From: Deinococcus aetherius
GTDB taxonomy: Bacteria; Deinococcota; Deinococci; Deinococcales; Deinococcaceae
Direction: 5' to 3'
NCBI RefSeq assembly: GCF_025997855.1
Contig: NZ_AP026562.1
Location: 1-64,000, forward strand
Length of the DNA: 64,000 bases
Shown: in pieces, positions 49,458-58,039 of the stretch
Position numbering within the stretch: the first letter of the stretch is position 1
Layout: each line of letters begins with the position of its first letter
Position numbers and translations under genes: made by a program
Notes under the pieces: generated by a model
What the model saw: the letters and a program-made list of their open reading frames with translations, nothing else
The model's database searches: none
What the model was told of the DNA's origin: nothing

Positions 49458-49492
49458 GCACCATCGGCCCATCATCCTGCCCCCCGCATCAT
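49458..49492 (+). promoter_or_regulatory. Direct-repeat (BTAD-type) promoter of the 49536 operon
   Basis: Heptamers GCACCAT (49458-49464) and CCATCAT (49469-49475), 11-base period, 11 bases, CATCAT (49487-49492; C for T at the first base). The leader is about 37 bases with CTGGAGA before the ATG. Confidence 0.52.
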
Positions 49493-49535
49493 CCAGCCAG
49501 TTCAAGCGCACCCGTTCGCGCGACTGGAGACCACC

Positions 49536-50540
49536 ATGACCCATACCCGACTGCTCGCCCTCGCCCTCCTCGTTCTGCCCGTCGCCCCCGTGTCCGCCGC
49601 TCTCACCGGAGCCGCCCTCGCCGCGCCCGCCAGCACCCTGGGCGGCGCCTGGAAGGGCAAGCTCGACGGCTTTTATGAGCTGGACGCCAAGTTCACGGTT
49701 CAGGGCAACAGCGTCACCGGTGTCCTGCGTTTCGCCAAGATGGATTTTCCCCTGAGGGGCATCTGGGACAATGCCAAGAACCTCGTCACCTTCAAGTACA
49801 CCTATGCGAAGGAGATTCACACCGTGAAGGCCACCCTGAGAGGCAGCACCCTGACCGGGTTCGACATCTCCCCGAAGGGCAAGCAGACGGCGGTGAGCCT
49901 CACGCGCGTCACGACCGCCGGGGCCTACGTCATGACGGGCACCGTGCGCGACGAGAAGGGCAACCCCATCGCCGGGGTCGAGGTCTTCGCCGACCACACC
50001 GCCTACTACGACATGAACGCGGTGGGCAAGACCGACGCCCAGGGGCGGTACACCATCACCCTCGCCCACCAGCCCGGCACCTGGAATGCCGGGGCGTACC
50101 TGCGGGGGGAGGCGGGCGGACAACCGTTCGAGGTGCGCCTCTCGCCGGACAACGACACGCCCTTCGACGGTTCCAAGGGCGCGGTCCGGGACTTCACGTA
50201 CAAGGCCAGCACCGGCGCGACCGGCAAGGTCTACACCACGGTCGCGCACTCGGCGGTGGAACTCGACTATGAGACGCTGGAATTCACCTTCACCCCCGAC
50301 GGTCCGAATGCGGCGGGAAGCACCGCGCCCTTTAACCGCAAGTTCGTCATGGGGTCCGGCGTCCCGGACATCCCCCTGGGCCGCTACCGGGTCAGCGCCA
50401 CCCAGGTGCTCAACGGCGTGCGGCAGCAACTCCTGCTGAGTTCGCGCCTGCAAAAGAACGAGGCGACGAGCGTTCTGGCGGAATTCACCGACGACAGCCA
50501 CTACGGCAAGACCCTCGAACTCTTCCTGAAAAACCCCTGA
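49536..50540 (+). CDS. Secreted CarboxypepD_reg-like protein with extra N-terminal domain (family B)
   Basis: 334 residues. The signal peptide ends near ALAAPAS. Residues about 35-125 are a strand-rich domain (LGGAWKGKLDGFYELDAKFTVQGNSVTGVLRF...), resembling the last domain of the 25064 protein. Then the family B region: YVMTGTVRDEKGNPIAGVEVFADH...TDAQGRYTITLA, GAVRDFTYKAS, FTFTPDGPNAAGSTAPF, VPDIPLGRYRVSATQ, DSHYGKTLELFLKNP. It lacks a lipobox, so it is released or held otherwise. It heads an operon with 50623 and 51448. Confidence 0.78.
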   Translation: MTHTRLLALALLVLPVAPVSAALTGAALAAPASTLGGAWKGKLDGFYELDAKFTVQGNSVTGVLRFAKMDFPLRGIWDNAKNLVTFKYTYAKEIHTVKATLRGSTLTGFDISPKGKQTAVSLTRVTTAGAYVMTGTVRDEKGNPIAGVEVFADHTAYYDMNAVGKTDAQGRYTITLAHQPGTWNAGAYLRGEAGGQPFEVRLSPDNDTPFDGSKGAVRDFTYKASTGATGKVYTTVAHSAVELDYETLEFTFTPDGPNAAGSTAPFNRKFVMGSGVPDIPLGRYRVSATQVLNGVRQQLLLSSRLQKNEATSVLAEFTDDSHYGKTLELFLKNP

Positions 50541-50556
50541 GCGGGCGAACGCGAGT

Positions 50557-50580
50557 GGCGGGACGGGGCCTCGTTCCGCC
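50557..50580 (+). terminator. Hairpin between 49536 and 50623 genes
   Basis: GGCGGGACG (50557-50565) pairs with CGTTCCGCC (50572-50580), one G-T pair, 6-base loop. No T-run; it could attenuate the downstream genes. Confidence 0.4.
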
Positions 50581-50622
50581 GTTCCACGTAAGGAGCTTTC
50601 CTTCACCACAGGAGAACACACC

Positions 50623-51384
50623 ATGCGAACCCTGACCCTGTTGACCCTCGCCCTCTCGCTGCTGACGCCCCTCGTCCCGGTGTCCCGGGCGAACGCCACC
50701 ACCACGCAGGGCCAGACGCGGGCGTCGCCCGTCAAGGCCCGGCCCTTCCACATGACCGGCGTGGTGAAGAACTTGCAGGGCAAACCGCTCGCTGGCGTGC
50801 GGGTCGGTGCCGACAATACCGTGCTGGACAGCTCCGAGGTCTGGACGACCACCGACGCCCAGGGCCGCTACGACCTCGACCTGTCGAAGATGCCCATTCT
50901 CAATTCGTGGACGGCCGTGGCGCACCTCGTCGTGAAGTACGGCGGTGAGCAGCAGACGCTCACTCCCGAGGTGGATAACTCCGCCCCCTTCCTGGGCAAG
51001 GACGGCGCCGTCCGCAACTTCACGCTCAGGATCACCGGCAAGACGCCGAATGGCGGGTACTACGGCGCGCTGTTCTACGCGCACCTCGGACTCTCGGAAG
51101 CCGGGGAGATGCCCGAGTACGGCGACGTGGAGTTCACCCTGACCCCGGCGGGACCGCTGATCGACGGCTTCAGGGGGCAGCCCGTCAAGCTGCGCCAATC
51201 CCAACTGCCCTTCGAGGTGCCGCAGGGCCGCTACCGGGTCACCGCGCGCTCGATCTCGGGCAGGGGACCGATCTGGCTCAAGGCGCGCGGCGGCGAGTAC
51301 GGCCCCGAGGCGGTGCTCGACATGACGTACACGGCGGGCACGGGCATGACGCTCTCGGTGGACATGGTGCATCCCCGCCCGTAA
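50623..51384 (+). CDS. Secreted CarboxypepD_reg-like protein, divergent member (family B)
   Basis: 253 residues with a signal peptide (MRTLTLLTLALSLLTPLVPVSRA). The Ig-like domain FHMTGVVKNLQGKPLAGVRVGAD...TTDAQGRYDLDLSK is conserved; the rest keeps DGAVRNFTLRITG, VEFTLTPAGPLIDGF and VPQGRYRVTARS but diverges from 48374 and 49536. It is the closest intact relative of the pseudogene at 44774 (both have TPxGPLIDG). CAGGAGAAC precedes the ATG. It is in the operon of 49536 and before the small exported protein at 51448. Confidence 0.76.
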   Translation: MRTLTLLTLALSLLTPLVPVSRANATTTQGQTRASPVKARPFHMTGVVKNLQGKPLAGVRVGADNTVLDSSEVWTTTDAQGRYDLDLSKMPILNSWTAVAHLVVKYGGEQQTLTPEVDNSAPFLGKDGAVRNFTLRITGKTPNGGYYGALFYAHLGLSEAGEMPEYGDVEFTLTPAGPLIDGFRGQPVKLRQSQLPFEVPQGRYRVTARSISGRGPIWLKARGGEYGPEAVLDMTYTAGTGMTLSVDMVHPRP

Positions 51385-51447
51385 GGACGTGTTCGGTGAG
51401 AGGGGCAGGACGACCCTTCTCGTCTCCTCACCACTGGGGGGAGACAG

Positions 51448-51945
51448 ATGAGACAAGACATCTGGAGGTCGGTCGGCCTCTCGCTCGTGCTGCTGGGCCT
51501 CGTCGCGCAGAGCGCGGGTGACCTCGCCCGCGACCGGACCCTGTACGAACGAGCGCTCCGGGACCACTCCCCCGACCACAGCGCGTTCCTCAGCTTCCTC
51601 CCGGTGCTCCACGCCAAGACCCTGCGCCTGGCCGGACACCCCGGGAACGCCTGGGCCGAGGTCACGCGTTCCCGGGACGGGCGGCCCTTCCCGGGCCATC
51701 TCGGCGCCGCGCGCGCGCTGGAGGAGGACGTGATCCTGCTCGCCCTGGGCCGCGCGCCCGGGGCCAACGCCCCCCTCGCCGAGGCCGAGGAACACCCTCG
51801 TGGCGCCCCGAACGTCGCCTGGCAGGCCCGTCTGCACGACCTGCGGGCCGCGCGGCCCGGCCCGGGGGCGGAGGCGCACCGGGAGAACGCGCGGGCGCTG
51901 CGCGAGCGGCACGGCCTGCCGGATCGCCACTGGAGCGCCCTGTAG
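51448..51945 (+). CDS. Small exported protein, unknown
   Basis: 165 residues. The hydrophobic start RSVGLSLVLLGLVAQSAGDLA is a signal peptide or N-terminal anchor. The rest is helical with a TPR-like rhythm (FLPVLHAKTLRLAGHPGNAWAEVTRS, LGAARALEEDVILLALGRAPG, NVAWQARLHDLRAARPG). No Cys, no motif recognised. GGGGGGAGA precedes the ATG. It is 63 bases downstream of 50623 and likely the last gene of that operon. Confidence 0.65.
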   Translation: MRQDIWRSVGLSLVLLGLVAQSAGDLARDRTLYERALRDHSPDHSAFLSFLPVLHAKTLRLAGHPGNAWAEVTRSRDGRPFPGHLGAARALEEDVILLALGRAPGANAPLAEAEEHPRGAPNVAWQARLHDLRAARPGPGAEAHRENARALRERHGLPDRHWSAL

Positions 51946-52034
51946 CTCCTCGGGGCGGGCCCGCCCCCGCGCGGTGGCGTGACCCCCGGGCGACGGGTAC
52001 ACTCCTCCCCATCCCCACCGCCCAGGAGGTTCCC

Positions 52035-53876
52035 ATGTCCCGCCGCTTTCTGCTCACCATCCTGCTGCTCTCCGGGGGGGCGTTGGCCCTCGCCCAGACG
52101 ACCACGCCGCCCGCCACGCCCCCGGCGGCCCGTGGGACGACCCTCCTGCCCCCCGTCAGCGACGCGCCCATCTTCGTCGCCTACCCGCCGGAGGGCTACA
52201 CGGTGGCGTACGACCACGTCCTGCTGGAGGGCAGCGTGAAACCCGGAGCCACCCTCACCCTGAACGGCCAGCCGGTCGAGGTCGGGGCCGACGGCCTCTT
52301 CATCGAGTGGGTGCCCCTGAAGCCCGGCGAGAACGTCCTGGCCCTCGAATCCAGTCAGGGCGGCCAGGCGGCCCGGCAGGAGCTGCGGGTGACGAGCGCG
52401 CCGCCGCAGCCTCCCACGGGCGCGGCGCAGATCGTGCCCTCCAGCCTGCTGCCCGCCGGGGACCGGGTGGCCTACGTCCAGCCGCAGGGTCTGGAGGGGC
52501 AGGCCGTGCCGGTCGCCTTCACGGGGACGGCCGGGGGCAAGGCCACCTTCTCGGTCGGGAGCTTCGGCCCCTTCGCCATGACCGAGACGGCGCCGGGCCG
52601 CTACGAGGGCACCTTCCTCCTGCCCGAGCGGCTCTCTCCCGCGACCGTGGCCTTTACCCTGGCTGCCCCGGACGGCAGCGCGGCCACGGCGACCAGCCCC
52701 GGGAAGCTCAGCGTGACCGGCACGGGCCCCCGGGTGGCGGAGGTCACGGCGACCATCCCGGGGCGGGGTCTCCAGGCGGGGACCTTCGTGTGGCGCAACG
52801 GGGCGGGTCGCAACTACGTGGTCTTTCCCCGGCCGGGCGCCCTGGCCGTCGTCGTGGGCGAGGAGGGCAACACGTTCGTGGTGCGGGCGTCGGGCACGCT
52901 GACCCTCAACGCCCCCAAGTCCACCCTGACCCTGCGCCCCGAGGGCATGCCCCTTCCCCGGGCGGTCTTCACCCAGATCGACGTGAAGGCGGGACCCACC
53001 CACTCCGAGGTGCGGCTGGACCTGCCGCTGCGCGTGCCCTTCACGGTGGAGCAGCAGGTGAACCGTGGGGAGTCCAGCCTGGACCTGCGGCTCTTTTCCA
53101 GCGTGGCGGACGTGGACTACATCGTCTCCGACTTCCCGAACGGGTTGATCCGCGACGTGCGCTGGACCCAGGAGAGCGACGGCGTGGCCCGCGTGCGGGT
53201 GGACCTCAGCGGCGCCCCCTGGGGCTACGACGCGACCTACGAGGGCACGACCCTGGTGCTGCGGGTGCGCAATGCCCCGGCCCTCGACGCCCGCGCGCCG
53301 CTGCGGGGCCGGACCATCGTCGTGGACCCGGGCCACGGGGGAGACGAACTCGGCGGGGCGGGTCCGCTGCGGGTGCCGGAGAAGAACCTCACGCTCCCCA
53401 TCGCCCTGCGGGTGGCGGAACTGCTGCGGGAGAGGGGAGCCACTGTCGTCCTGACGCGCGACTCGGACGTGACGGTGCCCATCTACGACCGCCCGCTGCT
53501 CGCCGAGAGCAGGGACGCCGACCTGCTCGTGAGCGTCCACGCCAACGCCCTGCCCGACGGGGTAGACCCCCGCACCCGGCGCGGCAGCGGCGTGTACTAC
53601 TACCAGCCGCAGGCCCGCGCGCTGGCGGACGCGCTGCAAGCGAGCCTGGTGAGCGTGCTGCCCGAGGTGGGCAACGACGGGGTCCACTACCAGAACCTCG
53701 CGCTGACCCGGCCCACCGCCCAACTCAGCGTGCTCGTCGAGACGGCCTTCTTGACCGACAAGGGCAACCTGCGCCTGCTGATGAGCGCGGCCGGGCGCGA
53801 ACGCTTCGCCCAGGCCATCGCGCTGGGGATTGAACGCTTCTACCGCGACGCGGCGCTGGGGCAGGGGAGACGGTAG
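52035..53876 (+). CDS. N-acetylmuramoyl-L-alanine amidase (Amidase_3)
   Basis: 613 residues, exported (signal peptide ending GGALALAQ). Residues about 45-115 form an Ig-like domain, about 300-395 an AMIN-like cell-wall targeting region, about 410-605 the catalytic Amidase_3 domain: TIVVDPGHGGDELGG (zinc His), VPEKNLTLPIALRVAELLRERG, LLVSVHANALPDG (zinc His), and LSVLVETAFLTDKGN (catalytic Glu). It cleaves the bond between MurNAc and L-Ala of the peptide stem, needed for cell separation and wall turnover. CCAGGAGG lies before the ATG; TACACT (51998-52003) is a plausible -10. Confidence 0.9.
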   Translation: MSRRFLLTILLLSGGALALAQTTTPPATPPAARGTTLLPPVSDAPIFVAYPPEGYTVAYDHVLLEGSVKPGATLTLNGQPVEVGADGLFIEWVPLKPGENVLALESSQGGQAARQELRVTSAPPQPPTGAAQIVPSSLLPAGDRVAYVQPQGLEGQAVPVAFTGTAGGKATFSVGSFGPFAMTETAPGRYEGTFLLPERLSPATVAFTLAAPDGSAATATSPGKLSVTGTGPRVAEVTATIPGRGLQAGTFVWRNGAGRNYVVFPRPGALAVVVGEEGNTFVVRASGTLTLNAPKSTLTLRPEGMPLPRAVFTQIDVKAGPTHSEVRLDLPLRVPFTVEQQVNRGESSLDLRLFSSVADVDYIVSDFPNGLIRDVRWTQESDGVARVRVDLSGAPWGYDATYEGTTLVLRVRNAPALDARAPLRGRTIVVDPGHGGDELGGAGPLRVPEKNLTLPIALRVAELLRERGATVVLTRDSDVTVPIYDRPLLAESRDADLLVSVHANALPDGVDPRTRRGSGVYYYQPQARALADALQASLVSVLPEVGNDGVHYQNLALTRPTAQLSVLVETAFLTDKGNLRLLMSAAGRERFAQAIALGIERFYRDAALGQGRR

Positions 53877-54041
53877 CGAAGCCCGGCCCCGTTTCGTCAT
53901 CGTCCCTGACCGGGCCCAGGGTCAGGAAAGCCGCGAGGCGCGACGGATGAATGAGGAACCCTCGGTCTCTCGTGCCGTCACCCCGCTTGGCCGGGGAACT
54001 AACACGCCCAGGCTGTGAACTGCGGGCAGGAGGATTGGAAG

Positions 54042-55004
54042 GTGACCCTCATCACGTTGGAAGAACTCCGGGCGGCGCAGACCCGGGTGCGTGGTCACGT
54101 CGTCCGCACCCCCCTCGTTCCCTTCCCACTGGAAGAGTTCTGGCTCAAGCCCGAAAGCTTGCAGCCCACCGGGGCATTCAAACTGCGAGGGGCGTTCAAC
54201 GCCCTCCTTTCGCTGTCCCAGGAGGAGCGGAAGCGGGGTGTGGTCGCTCATTCCAGCGGCAATCATGCACAGGCAGTCGCCTACGCCGCCGGGCAATTGG
54301 GCATTCCCGCTGTGATCGTCATGCCGGAGAATGCCCCGAAGCTGAAGTTGGACATGACCTGGGCGTTCGGCGCGGAAGTGATTGTGGTCGGGCCGGCCAG
54401 CGAGGAACGCGCCCTGAAGGCGGGGGAGCTGGAGGCTGAACGCGGCCTGACGCCCATCCCCCCGTATGATGATGCGCGCATCATCGCGGGGGCGGGCACG
54501 GTGGGGCTCGAACTTCTGGAGGACCTGCCCGAGGTCGGCACGGTGCTGGTGCCCGTCAGTGGCGGTGGTCTGCTCTCCGGGGTGGCCGCCGCACTGAAAC
54601 TCCAGCGTCCAGACGTGCGCGTGATCGGGGTGGAACCGGAGGTGGCCGCCGATGCCCATGACAGCTTCAAGACAGGGCAGCGTGTCACGTACACCGCCGA
54701 GCAGGTGGGACGTACCCTCGCCGACGGTCTGCGCGTGCAGCACCTGGGGGAGCTGAACTGGCACCATATCCAGGCCTTCGTGGATGACATCGTGACCGTC
54801 AGCGAGGCCGAGCTGCGGCGTGCCGTACGCGACACGACCCTGCGGACCCGGCTGGTGACGGAGCCCAGTGGGGCCGTTCCTCTGGCGGCGGCGCTGTACC
54901 ACCGTGCAGAACTCGGGGGGACGGGTCCCCTCGTGGCCGTGCTGAGTGGCGGCAACCTCGATCCCGATCTGCTGGTACACCTCCTGGCCGGGGAGGGGGC
55001 GTGA
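54042..55004 (+). CDS. PLP-dependent threonine/serine dehydratase family protein
   Basis: 320 residues. The lysine that binds PLP is in FWLKPESLQPTGAFKLRGAFNAL (SxKxRGA type), HSSGNHAQAVAYAAGQLGIPAVIVMPENAP follows, and VPVSGGGLLSGVAAALK is the phosphate-binding loop. GTG at 54042 has AGGAGG eight bases upstream; a GTG at 54015 is possible but lies before this site. Its stop overlaps the GTG of the ornithine-cyclodeaminase-like pseudogene. This pairing is that of eutB-eutC in ectoine degradation, and also occurs in other amino-acid pathways, so the true substrate is open. Confidence 0.87.
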   Translation: MTLITLEELRAAQTRVRGHVVRTPLVPFPLEEFWLKPESLQPTGAFKLRGAFNALLSLSQEERKRGVVAHSSGNHAQAVAYAAGQLGIPAVIVMPENAPKLKLDMTWAFGAEVIVVGPASEERALKAGELEAERGLTPIPPYDDARIIAGAGTVGLELLEDLPEVGTVLVPVSGGGLLSGVAAALKLQRPDVRVIGVEPEVAADAHDSFKTGQRVTYTAEQVGRTLADGLRVQHLGELNWHHIQAFVDDIVTVSEAELRRAVRDTTLRTRLVTEPSGAVPLAAALYHRAELGGTGPLVAVLSGGNLDPDLLVHLLAGEGA

Positions 55005-55997
55005 GCCACGCCTCGCTGCCCCTGATGGTCCTCAGCGACGCCGTCATTCGTTCGCTCCTGAACTATGGGGAGGTCATTGAGATCGTCCGCGCTGCGTTCA
55101 CGGCGGATGGACAGGGGCAGGCCACCGTGCTGCCCGTGGTGGGCCATTCCCTGAGCGGCGGGCAGTACAGCATCAAGACCAGTCACCTCCACCTGGCCGA
55201 ACACCTCCTGGTGTTCGGCCTGAAGATGGGGTCGTATTACCCGGACAATGCCGGGCGGAACCTGCCCACCCACAGCGCCGTCATGCTGGTGGGCAATCCC
55301 TTGACCGGCTAGCCGTCCGCGCTGCTGGCGGCCAATGCCATTACGGAGGCCCGCACTGCCGCGGCGGGAGCCGTGGCCGCCGGGTGTGCTCGCCCGCCCG
55401 GATGCTGGGGTGGTGGCGCTGTTCGGCACAGGTGGGCAGGCGCTGGCACAGCTTCGGGCACTTCGGGAGGTGCGGCCACTCACCGAAGTGCGGGTCTGGT
55501 CACGCACCCGGGAGCGCGCCGAAACGTTTGTGGCAGCGGCAGACCTACCGGGCCTCACCCTGCGGGCCGTGCCGGACGGACGGTCGGCGTGCGAGGACGC
55601 CTACATCGTGCTCACAGTCACGCCAGCCGAGGAGCCCATCATCTGGCGACAGTGGATTGCACCGGGTACGCCCATCAACGCGGTGGGTTCGGATGCCCCG
55701 GGGAAGCAGGAACTGGACCCTCAGTTGGTCGCGGCGGCCAAGCTGGTGGTGGATCGCCGGACCCAGAGCCTGACCATCGGGGAAATGCAGCAGCTGGTCG
55801 CCCGGCATTTCCTGCGCCCCGAGCACATCCACGCGGAGTTAGGCGAGGTGTGCGCGGGGTTGAAACCCGGTCGGGAGAGTCCACAGGAGGTGACGGTGTT
55901 CGACTCGACGGGTGTGTCCTTTCAGGACACCGCCTTAGCTGGGCACCTGCTCAGGCTGGCCGGGCAGCGACACCTGGGTGAGATGGTTTCACTGTAA
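55001..55997 (+). pseudogene. Ornithine cyclodeaminase/mu-crystallin family gene with a TAG and a frameshift
   Basis: Residues 1-103 (LMVLSDAVIRSLLNYGEVIEIVRAAF...HSAVMLVGNPLTG) are intact, then TAG (55310-55312), then in the same frame PSALLAANAITEARTAAAGAVAAG. The family reads TGLPSAL at this place, so TAG probably replaced TTG (Leu). Near 55383 GGGTGTGCTC has one G too many; after it the correct frame gives VLARPDAGVVALFGTGGQALAQLRALREV (NAD-binding motif) to the end. One nonsense codon and one +1 change break it; sequencing error is possible but two independent errors are less likely. Co-translated with the dehydratase by a 4-base overlap. Confidence 0.8.
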
Positions 55998-56121
55998 ATG
56001 GCCTCAGGAGCAGCCGTGGGACCACGGCAACCCTTCGCCGTGCTTGCCCACTGCTTGTGAGTCCGCTCACTTTGCATTTCGTAGGCTCTCCCGCAGCTTG
56101 AAGTGAGTCGGGTCTGGCCCA

Positions 56122-56150
56122 GCTTCATGCTGCTCAAGGCAGCATGAAGC
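56122..56150. repeat. Perfect 12-bp hairpin in the ISL3 leader
   Basis: GCTTCATGCTGC (56122-56133), loop TCAAG, GCAGCATGAAGC (56139-56150). It lies before the transposase start (56178) and could limit its expression, or be part of the element end. Confidence 0.6.
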
Positions 56151-56177
56151 CTGCTGAGCGACTGGCAGGCCTCCACC

Positions 56178-57070
56178 TTGTCGAGTTGCCACCTGCTCGA
56201 CGTCACCCTTACCGCTGGTGGCCTGATCTTGCACGCCCGCGCGGAACCAATGACCGCGGTCTGCCCACACTGTGGAACGCCCAGTGCCCGCGTTCACGGC
56301 CACTCCTGGCGTCACCCCCGAGACCTCCCGTGGAGTGACATCGCCGTGCAGGTCGAGTTGAAAGTCCGGCGGCTCCGGTGTGCCAACCCTGGCTGTGCTG
56401 CCCGGACCTTTTCTGAAGCGTGCGCCGACTTTCCCCGGCACGCCCAGCGCAGCGCGCGTCTCCAGGAGCGCCAGGTGGCCCTGGGGTTCTCCGTTGGGGC
56501 TGAGGCGGGCTCGGTGCTGCTGGATCGCTTCCACATGTCCGCGAGTCCAGACACGTTGCTGCGCACGATGAAACGACAACCACTCCCTCAGCATCCGACG
56601 CCACGGGTCCTGGGAGTGGACGACTGGGCCATACGGAAAGGCGTGCGGTACGGCACCATCCTCGTGGACCTGGAGCGCCACCAGGTCGTCGATGTGATCA
56701 AGGAACGTAGCGCGGATGCGCTGCGCGACTGGCTCAGCGTCTACCCGGGCATCGAGATCATCACCCGGGATCGCGCCAGCGACTACAGCCGTGCGGGCAC
56801 CCGCGCAGCGCCACGGGCGCTGCAACTCGCGGATCGCTGGCACCTGCTGTGCAACCTCAGCGGTGTGGTGCAGGAATGGCTGCTCCGCGAACGCCAGCAC
56901 TGGATGACGGTGGTCGCCCAGGTCAAGGCACAACTCCACCTGCCCAACCCAGAAGCGAGCCCATCGTCTCCGCCCGCAACAATGCCGATCAGCCAGAAAA
57001 AACGGCGGGAGCAGTACCGGGAAGTGTTGTTGCTCGACCAGCAGGGGCTCCCTTCCAGGCAGGTCGCGCG
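56178..57070 (+). pseudogene. ISL3-family transposase, C-terminus lost
   Basis: The first 60 residues hold a zinc ribbon ([24 protein letters not shown], then [17 protein letters not shown]). The catalytic region has [20 protein letters not shown] (first Asp) and [19 protein letters not shown]...[10 protein letters not shown] (second Asp). The part with the third acidic residue is missing: after [26 protein letters not shown] the frame runs into antisense sequence of another transposase. The start is probably the TTG at 56178, as a stop lies in frame at 56145. Confidence 0.75.
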
Positions 57071-57299
57071 AGTGCCGCAGGTACACCAAAGTCAGCAGCA
57101 GCCGGTGGGGCACATCAAGCTTGAACTGTCGTCCTGCCCCAATGCGACGCTGACGTCCCTCCCGCAGCAGGGACGCGCGGTGAGCACGTTCCCAGAGGGG
57201 TTCGAGTTCGGTTGCGAGCGCGTGGAACTCTTGAGGGGTCAAGCCGCAGAACGATTCAAACGACCGAGACCGCTGGGTGAGCCTGTCCACCCGCAACAT
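57067..57299 (-). pseudogene. N-terminal fragment of an IS5-like transposase
   Basis: About 77 residues from [77 protein letters not shown]. The pattern (FxxLxGLTPxEFxxL...GRKFxLxxxxRLLLxLxYLRH) is the helical N-terminus of IS5/IS427-type transposases. The DDE domain is absent; beyond RHS the frame is shadow of the ISL3 transposase. Confidence 0.65.
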
Positions 57300-57418
57300 T
57301 TCCTTACTGTGCCTGATCTGCCCTCAACTGCGCAACGGGTCTTCAAGCCTTTGCCGGGCGAGTCCAGGTTCACCTCACCGCTCTCCCCCCATCCCTGTGT
57401 CAGGGGGTGGGGCGGCCG

Positions 57419-58039
57419 TCAGGGCTCGCGGCGGAACCGGCGCCGGAAGCGCTGATGGAGGGCTTGCGTCCGCTCCGCCGTCTGTGCCGCTTTGCCATCC
57501 GCGATCAGTCGTCCACCCCGGGTCGTTGCGCCGACCACCAATGCGGCCGAGACGAGCACCAGGTTCTTGAGGATGTACTGCCCTTCCAGATTCGGGACCA
57601 GGGGAACGATCTTGAAGGTCTCATGGGGAAAGAACAGCAGCGGGAGGAACGTGCCCGCCATCTGCACGAACAGCAGCACCAGCGTCAGACGGAGCAGGCG
57701 GCCGGTGAGCAGTCCCAGACCGATGGCACACTCCCAGGTTGCCAGCACGGGAAGACTTACCTGCGGTGGAACCCAACCGAACGTCAGGAAGGAGATGGTC
57801 CGGGTCGCCAGAGCTTCCGCACTGCTGAGCCCCGGGAAGAACTTCTGCACCCCGAACCAGAAGAAGATCAGGCCGAGGGAGAGCCGCAGGAGGGTAATCC
57901 CGTGCCGGGCCCACCAGCAGACGAGATTGGCTTCCCACATGTTGAGTCGCCCGCCCAGGTCCGTCGGCCTGTCTTCCAGGGGAAGAAGATCTGGTGGCGG
58001 AACGAGGGGGAGAGATTTGATGGATGGCGTGTTCCTCAT
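57419..58039 (-). CDS. DoxX/DUF417-like membrane protein
   Basis: 206 residues with four membrane segments: GITLLRLSLGLIFFWFGVQKFF, LPVLATWECAIGLGLLTG, LTLVLLFVQMAGTFLPLLFF, ILKNLVLVSAALVVGATTRG. GLIFFWFGVQKFFPG is the DoxX/YkgB signature near residue 55. The C-terminus is basic (QRFRRRFRREP). The family is linked to redox stress and thiosulfate or quinone metabolism, but the reaction is unclear. GGAGGTCACC precedes the ATG. It stands between the IS debris and the merR gene; a second DoxX gene is at 63696. Confidence 0.8.
   Translation of the reverse strand: MRNTPSIKSLPLVPPPDLLPLEDRPTDLGGRLNMWEANLVCWWARHGITLLRLSLGLIFFWFGVQKFFPGLSSAEALATRTISFLTFGWVPPQVSLPVLATWECAIGLGLLTGRLLRLTLVLLFVQMAGTFLPLLFFPHETFKIVPLVPNLEGQYILKNLVLVSAALVVGATTRGGRLIADGKAAQTAERTQALHQRFRRRFRREP

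Larger units (their letters stand above)
56084..57299. mobile_element. Chimera of two truncated insertion sequences (ISL3 and IS5 type)
   Basis: From 56084 (GGCTCTCCCGCAG, consistent with an ISL3-type end) an ISL3 transposase runs on the plus strand to about 57070, where its C-terminal helix-turn-helix stops. From there to 57299 the minus strand holds the N-terminus of an IS5-like transposase. Neither element is complete, and no target duplication was found. It follows the damaged cyclodeaminase gene and precedes the doxX gene. Confidence 0.65.

Noticed and set aside
57060..57455. C-terminal extension of the ISL3 transposase
   Set aside because: After about 57070 the frame is antisense to an IS5-like transposase N-terminus and has no ISL3 features.
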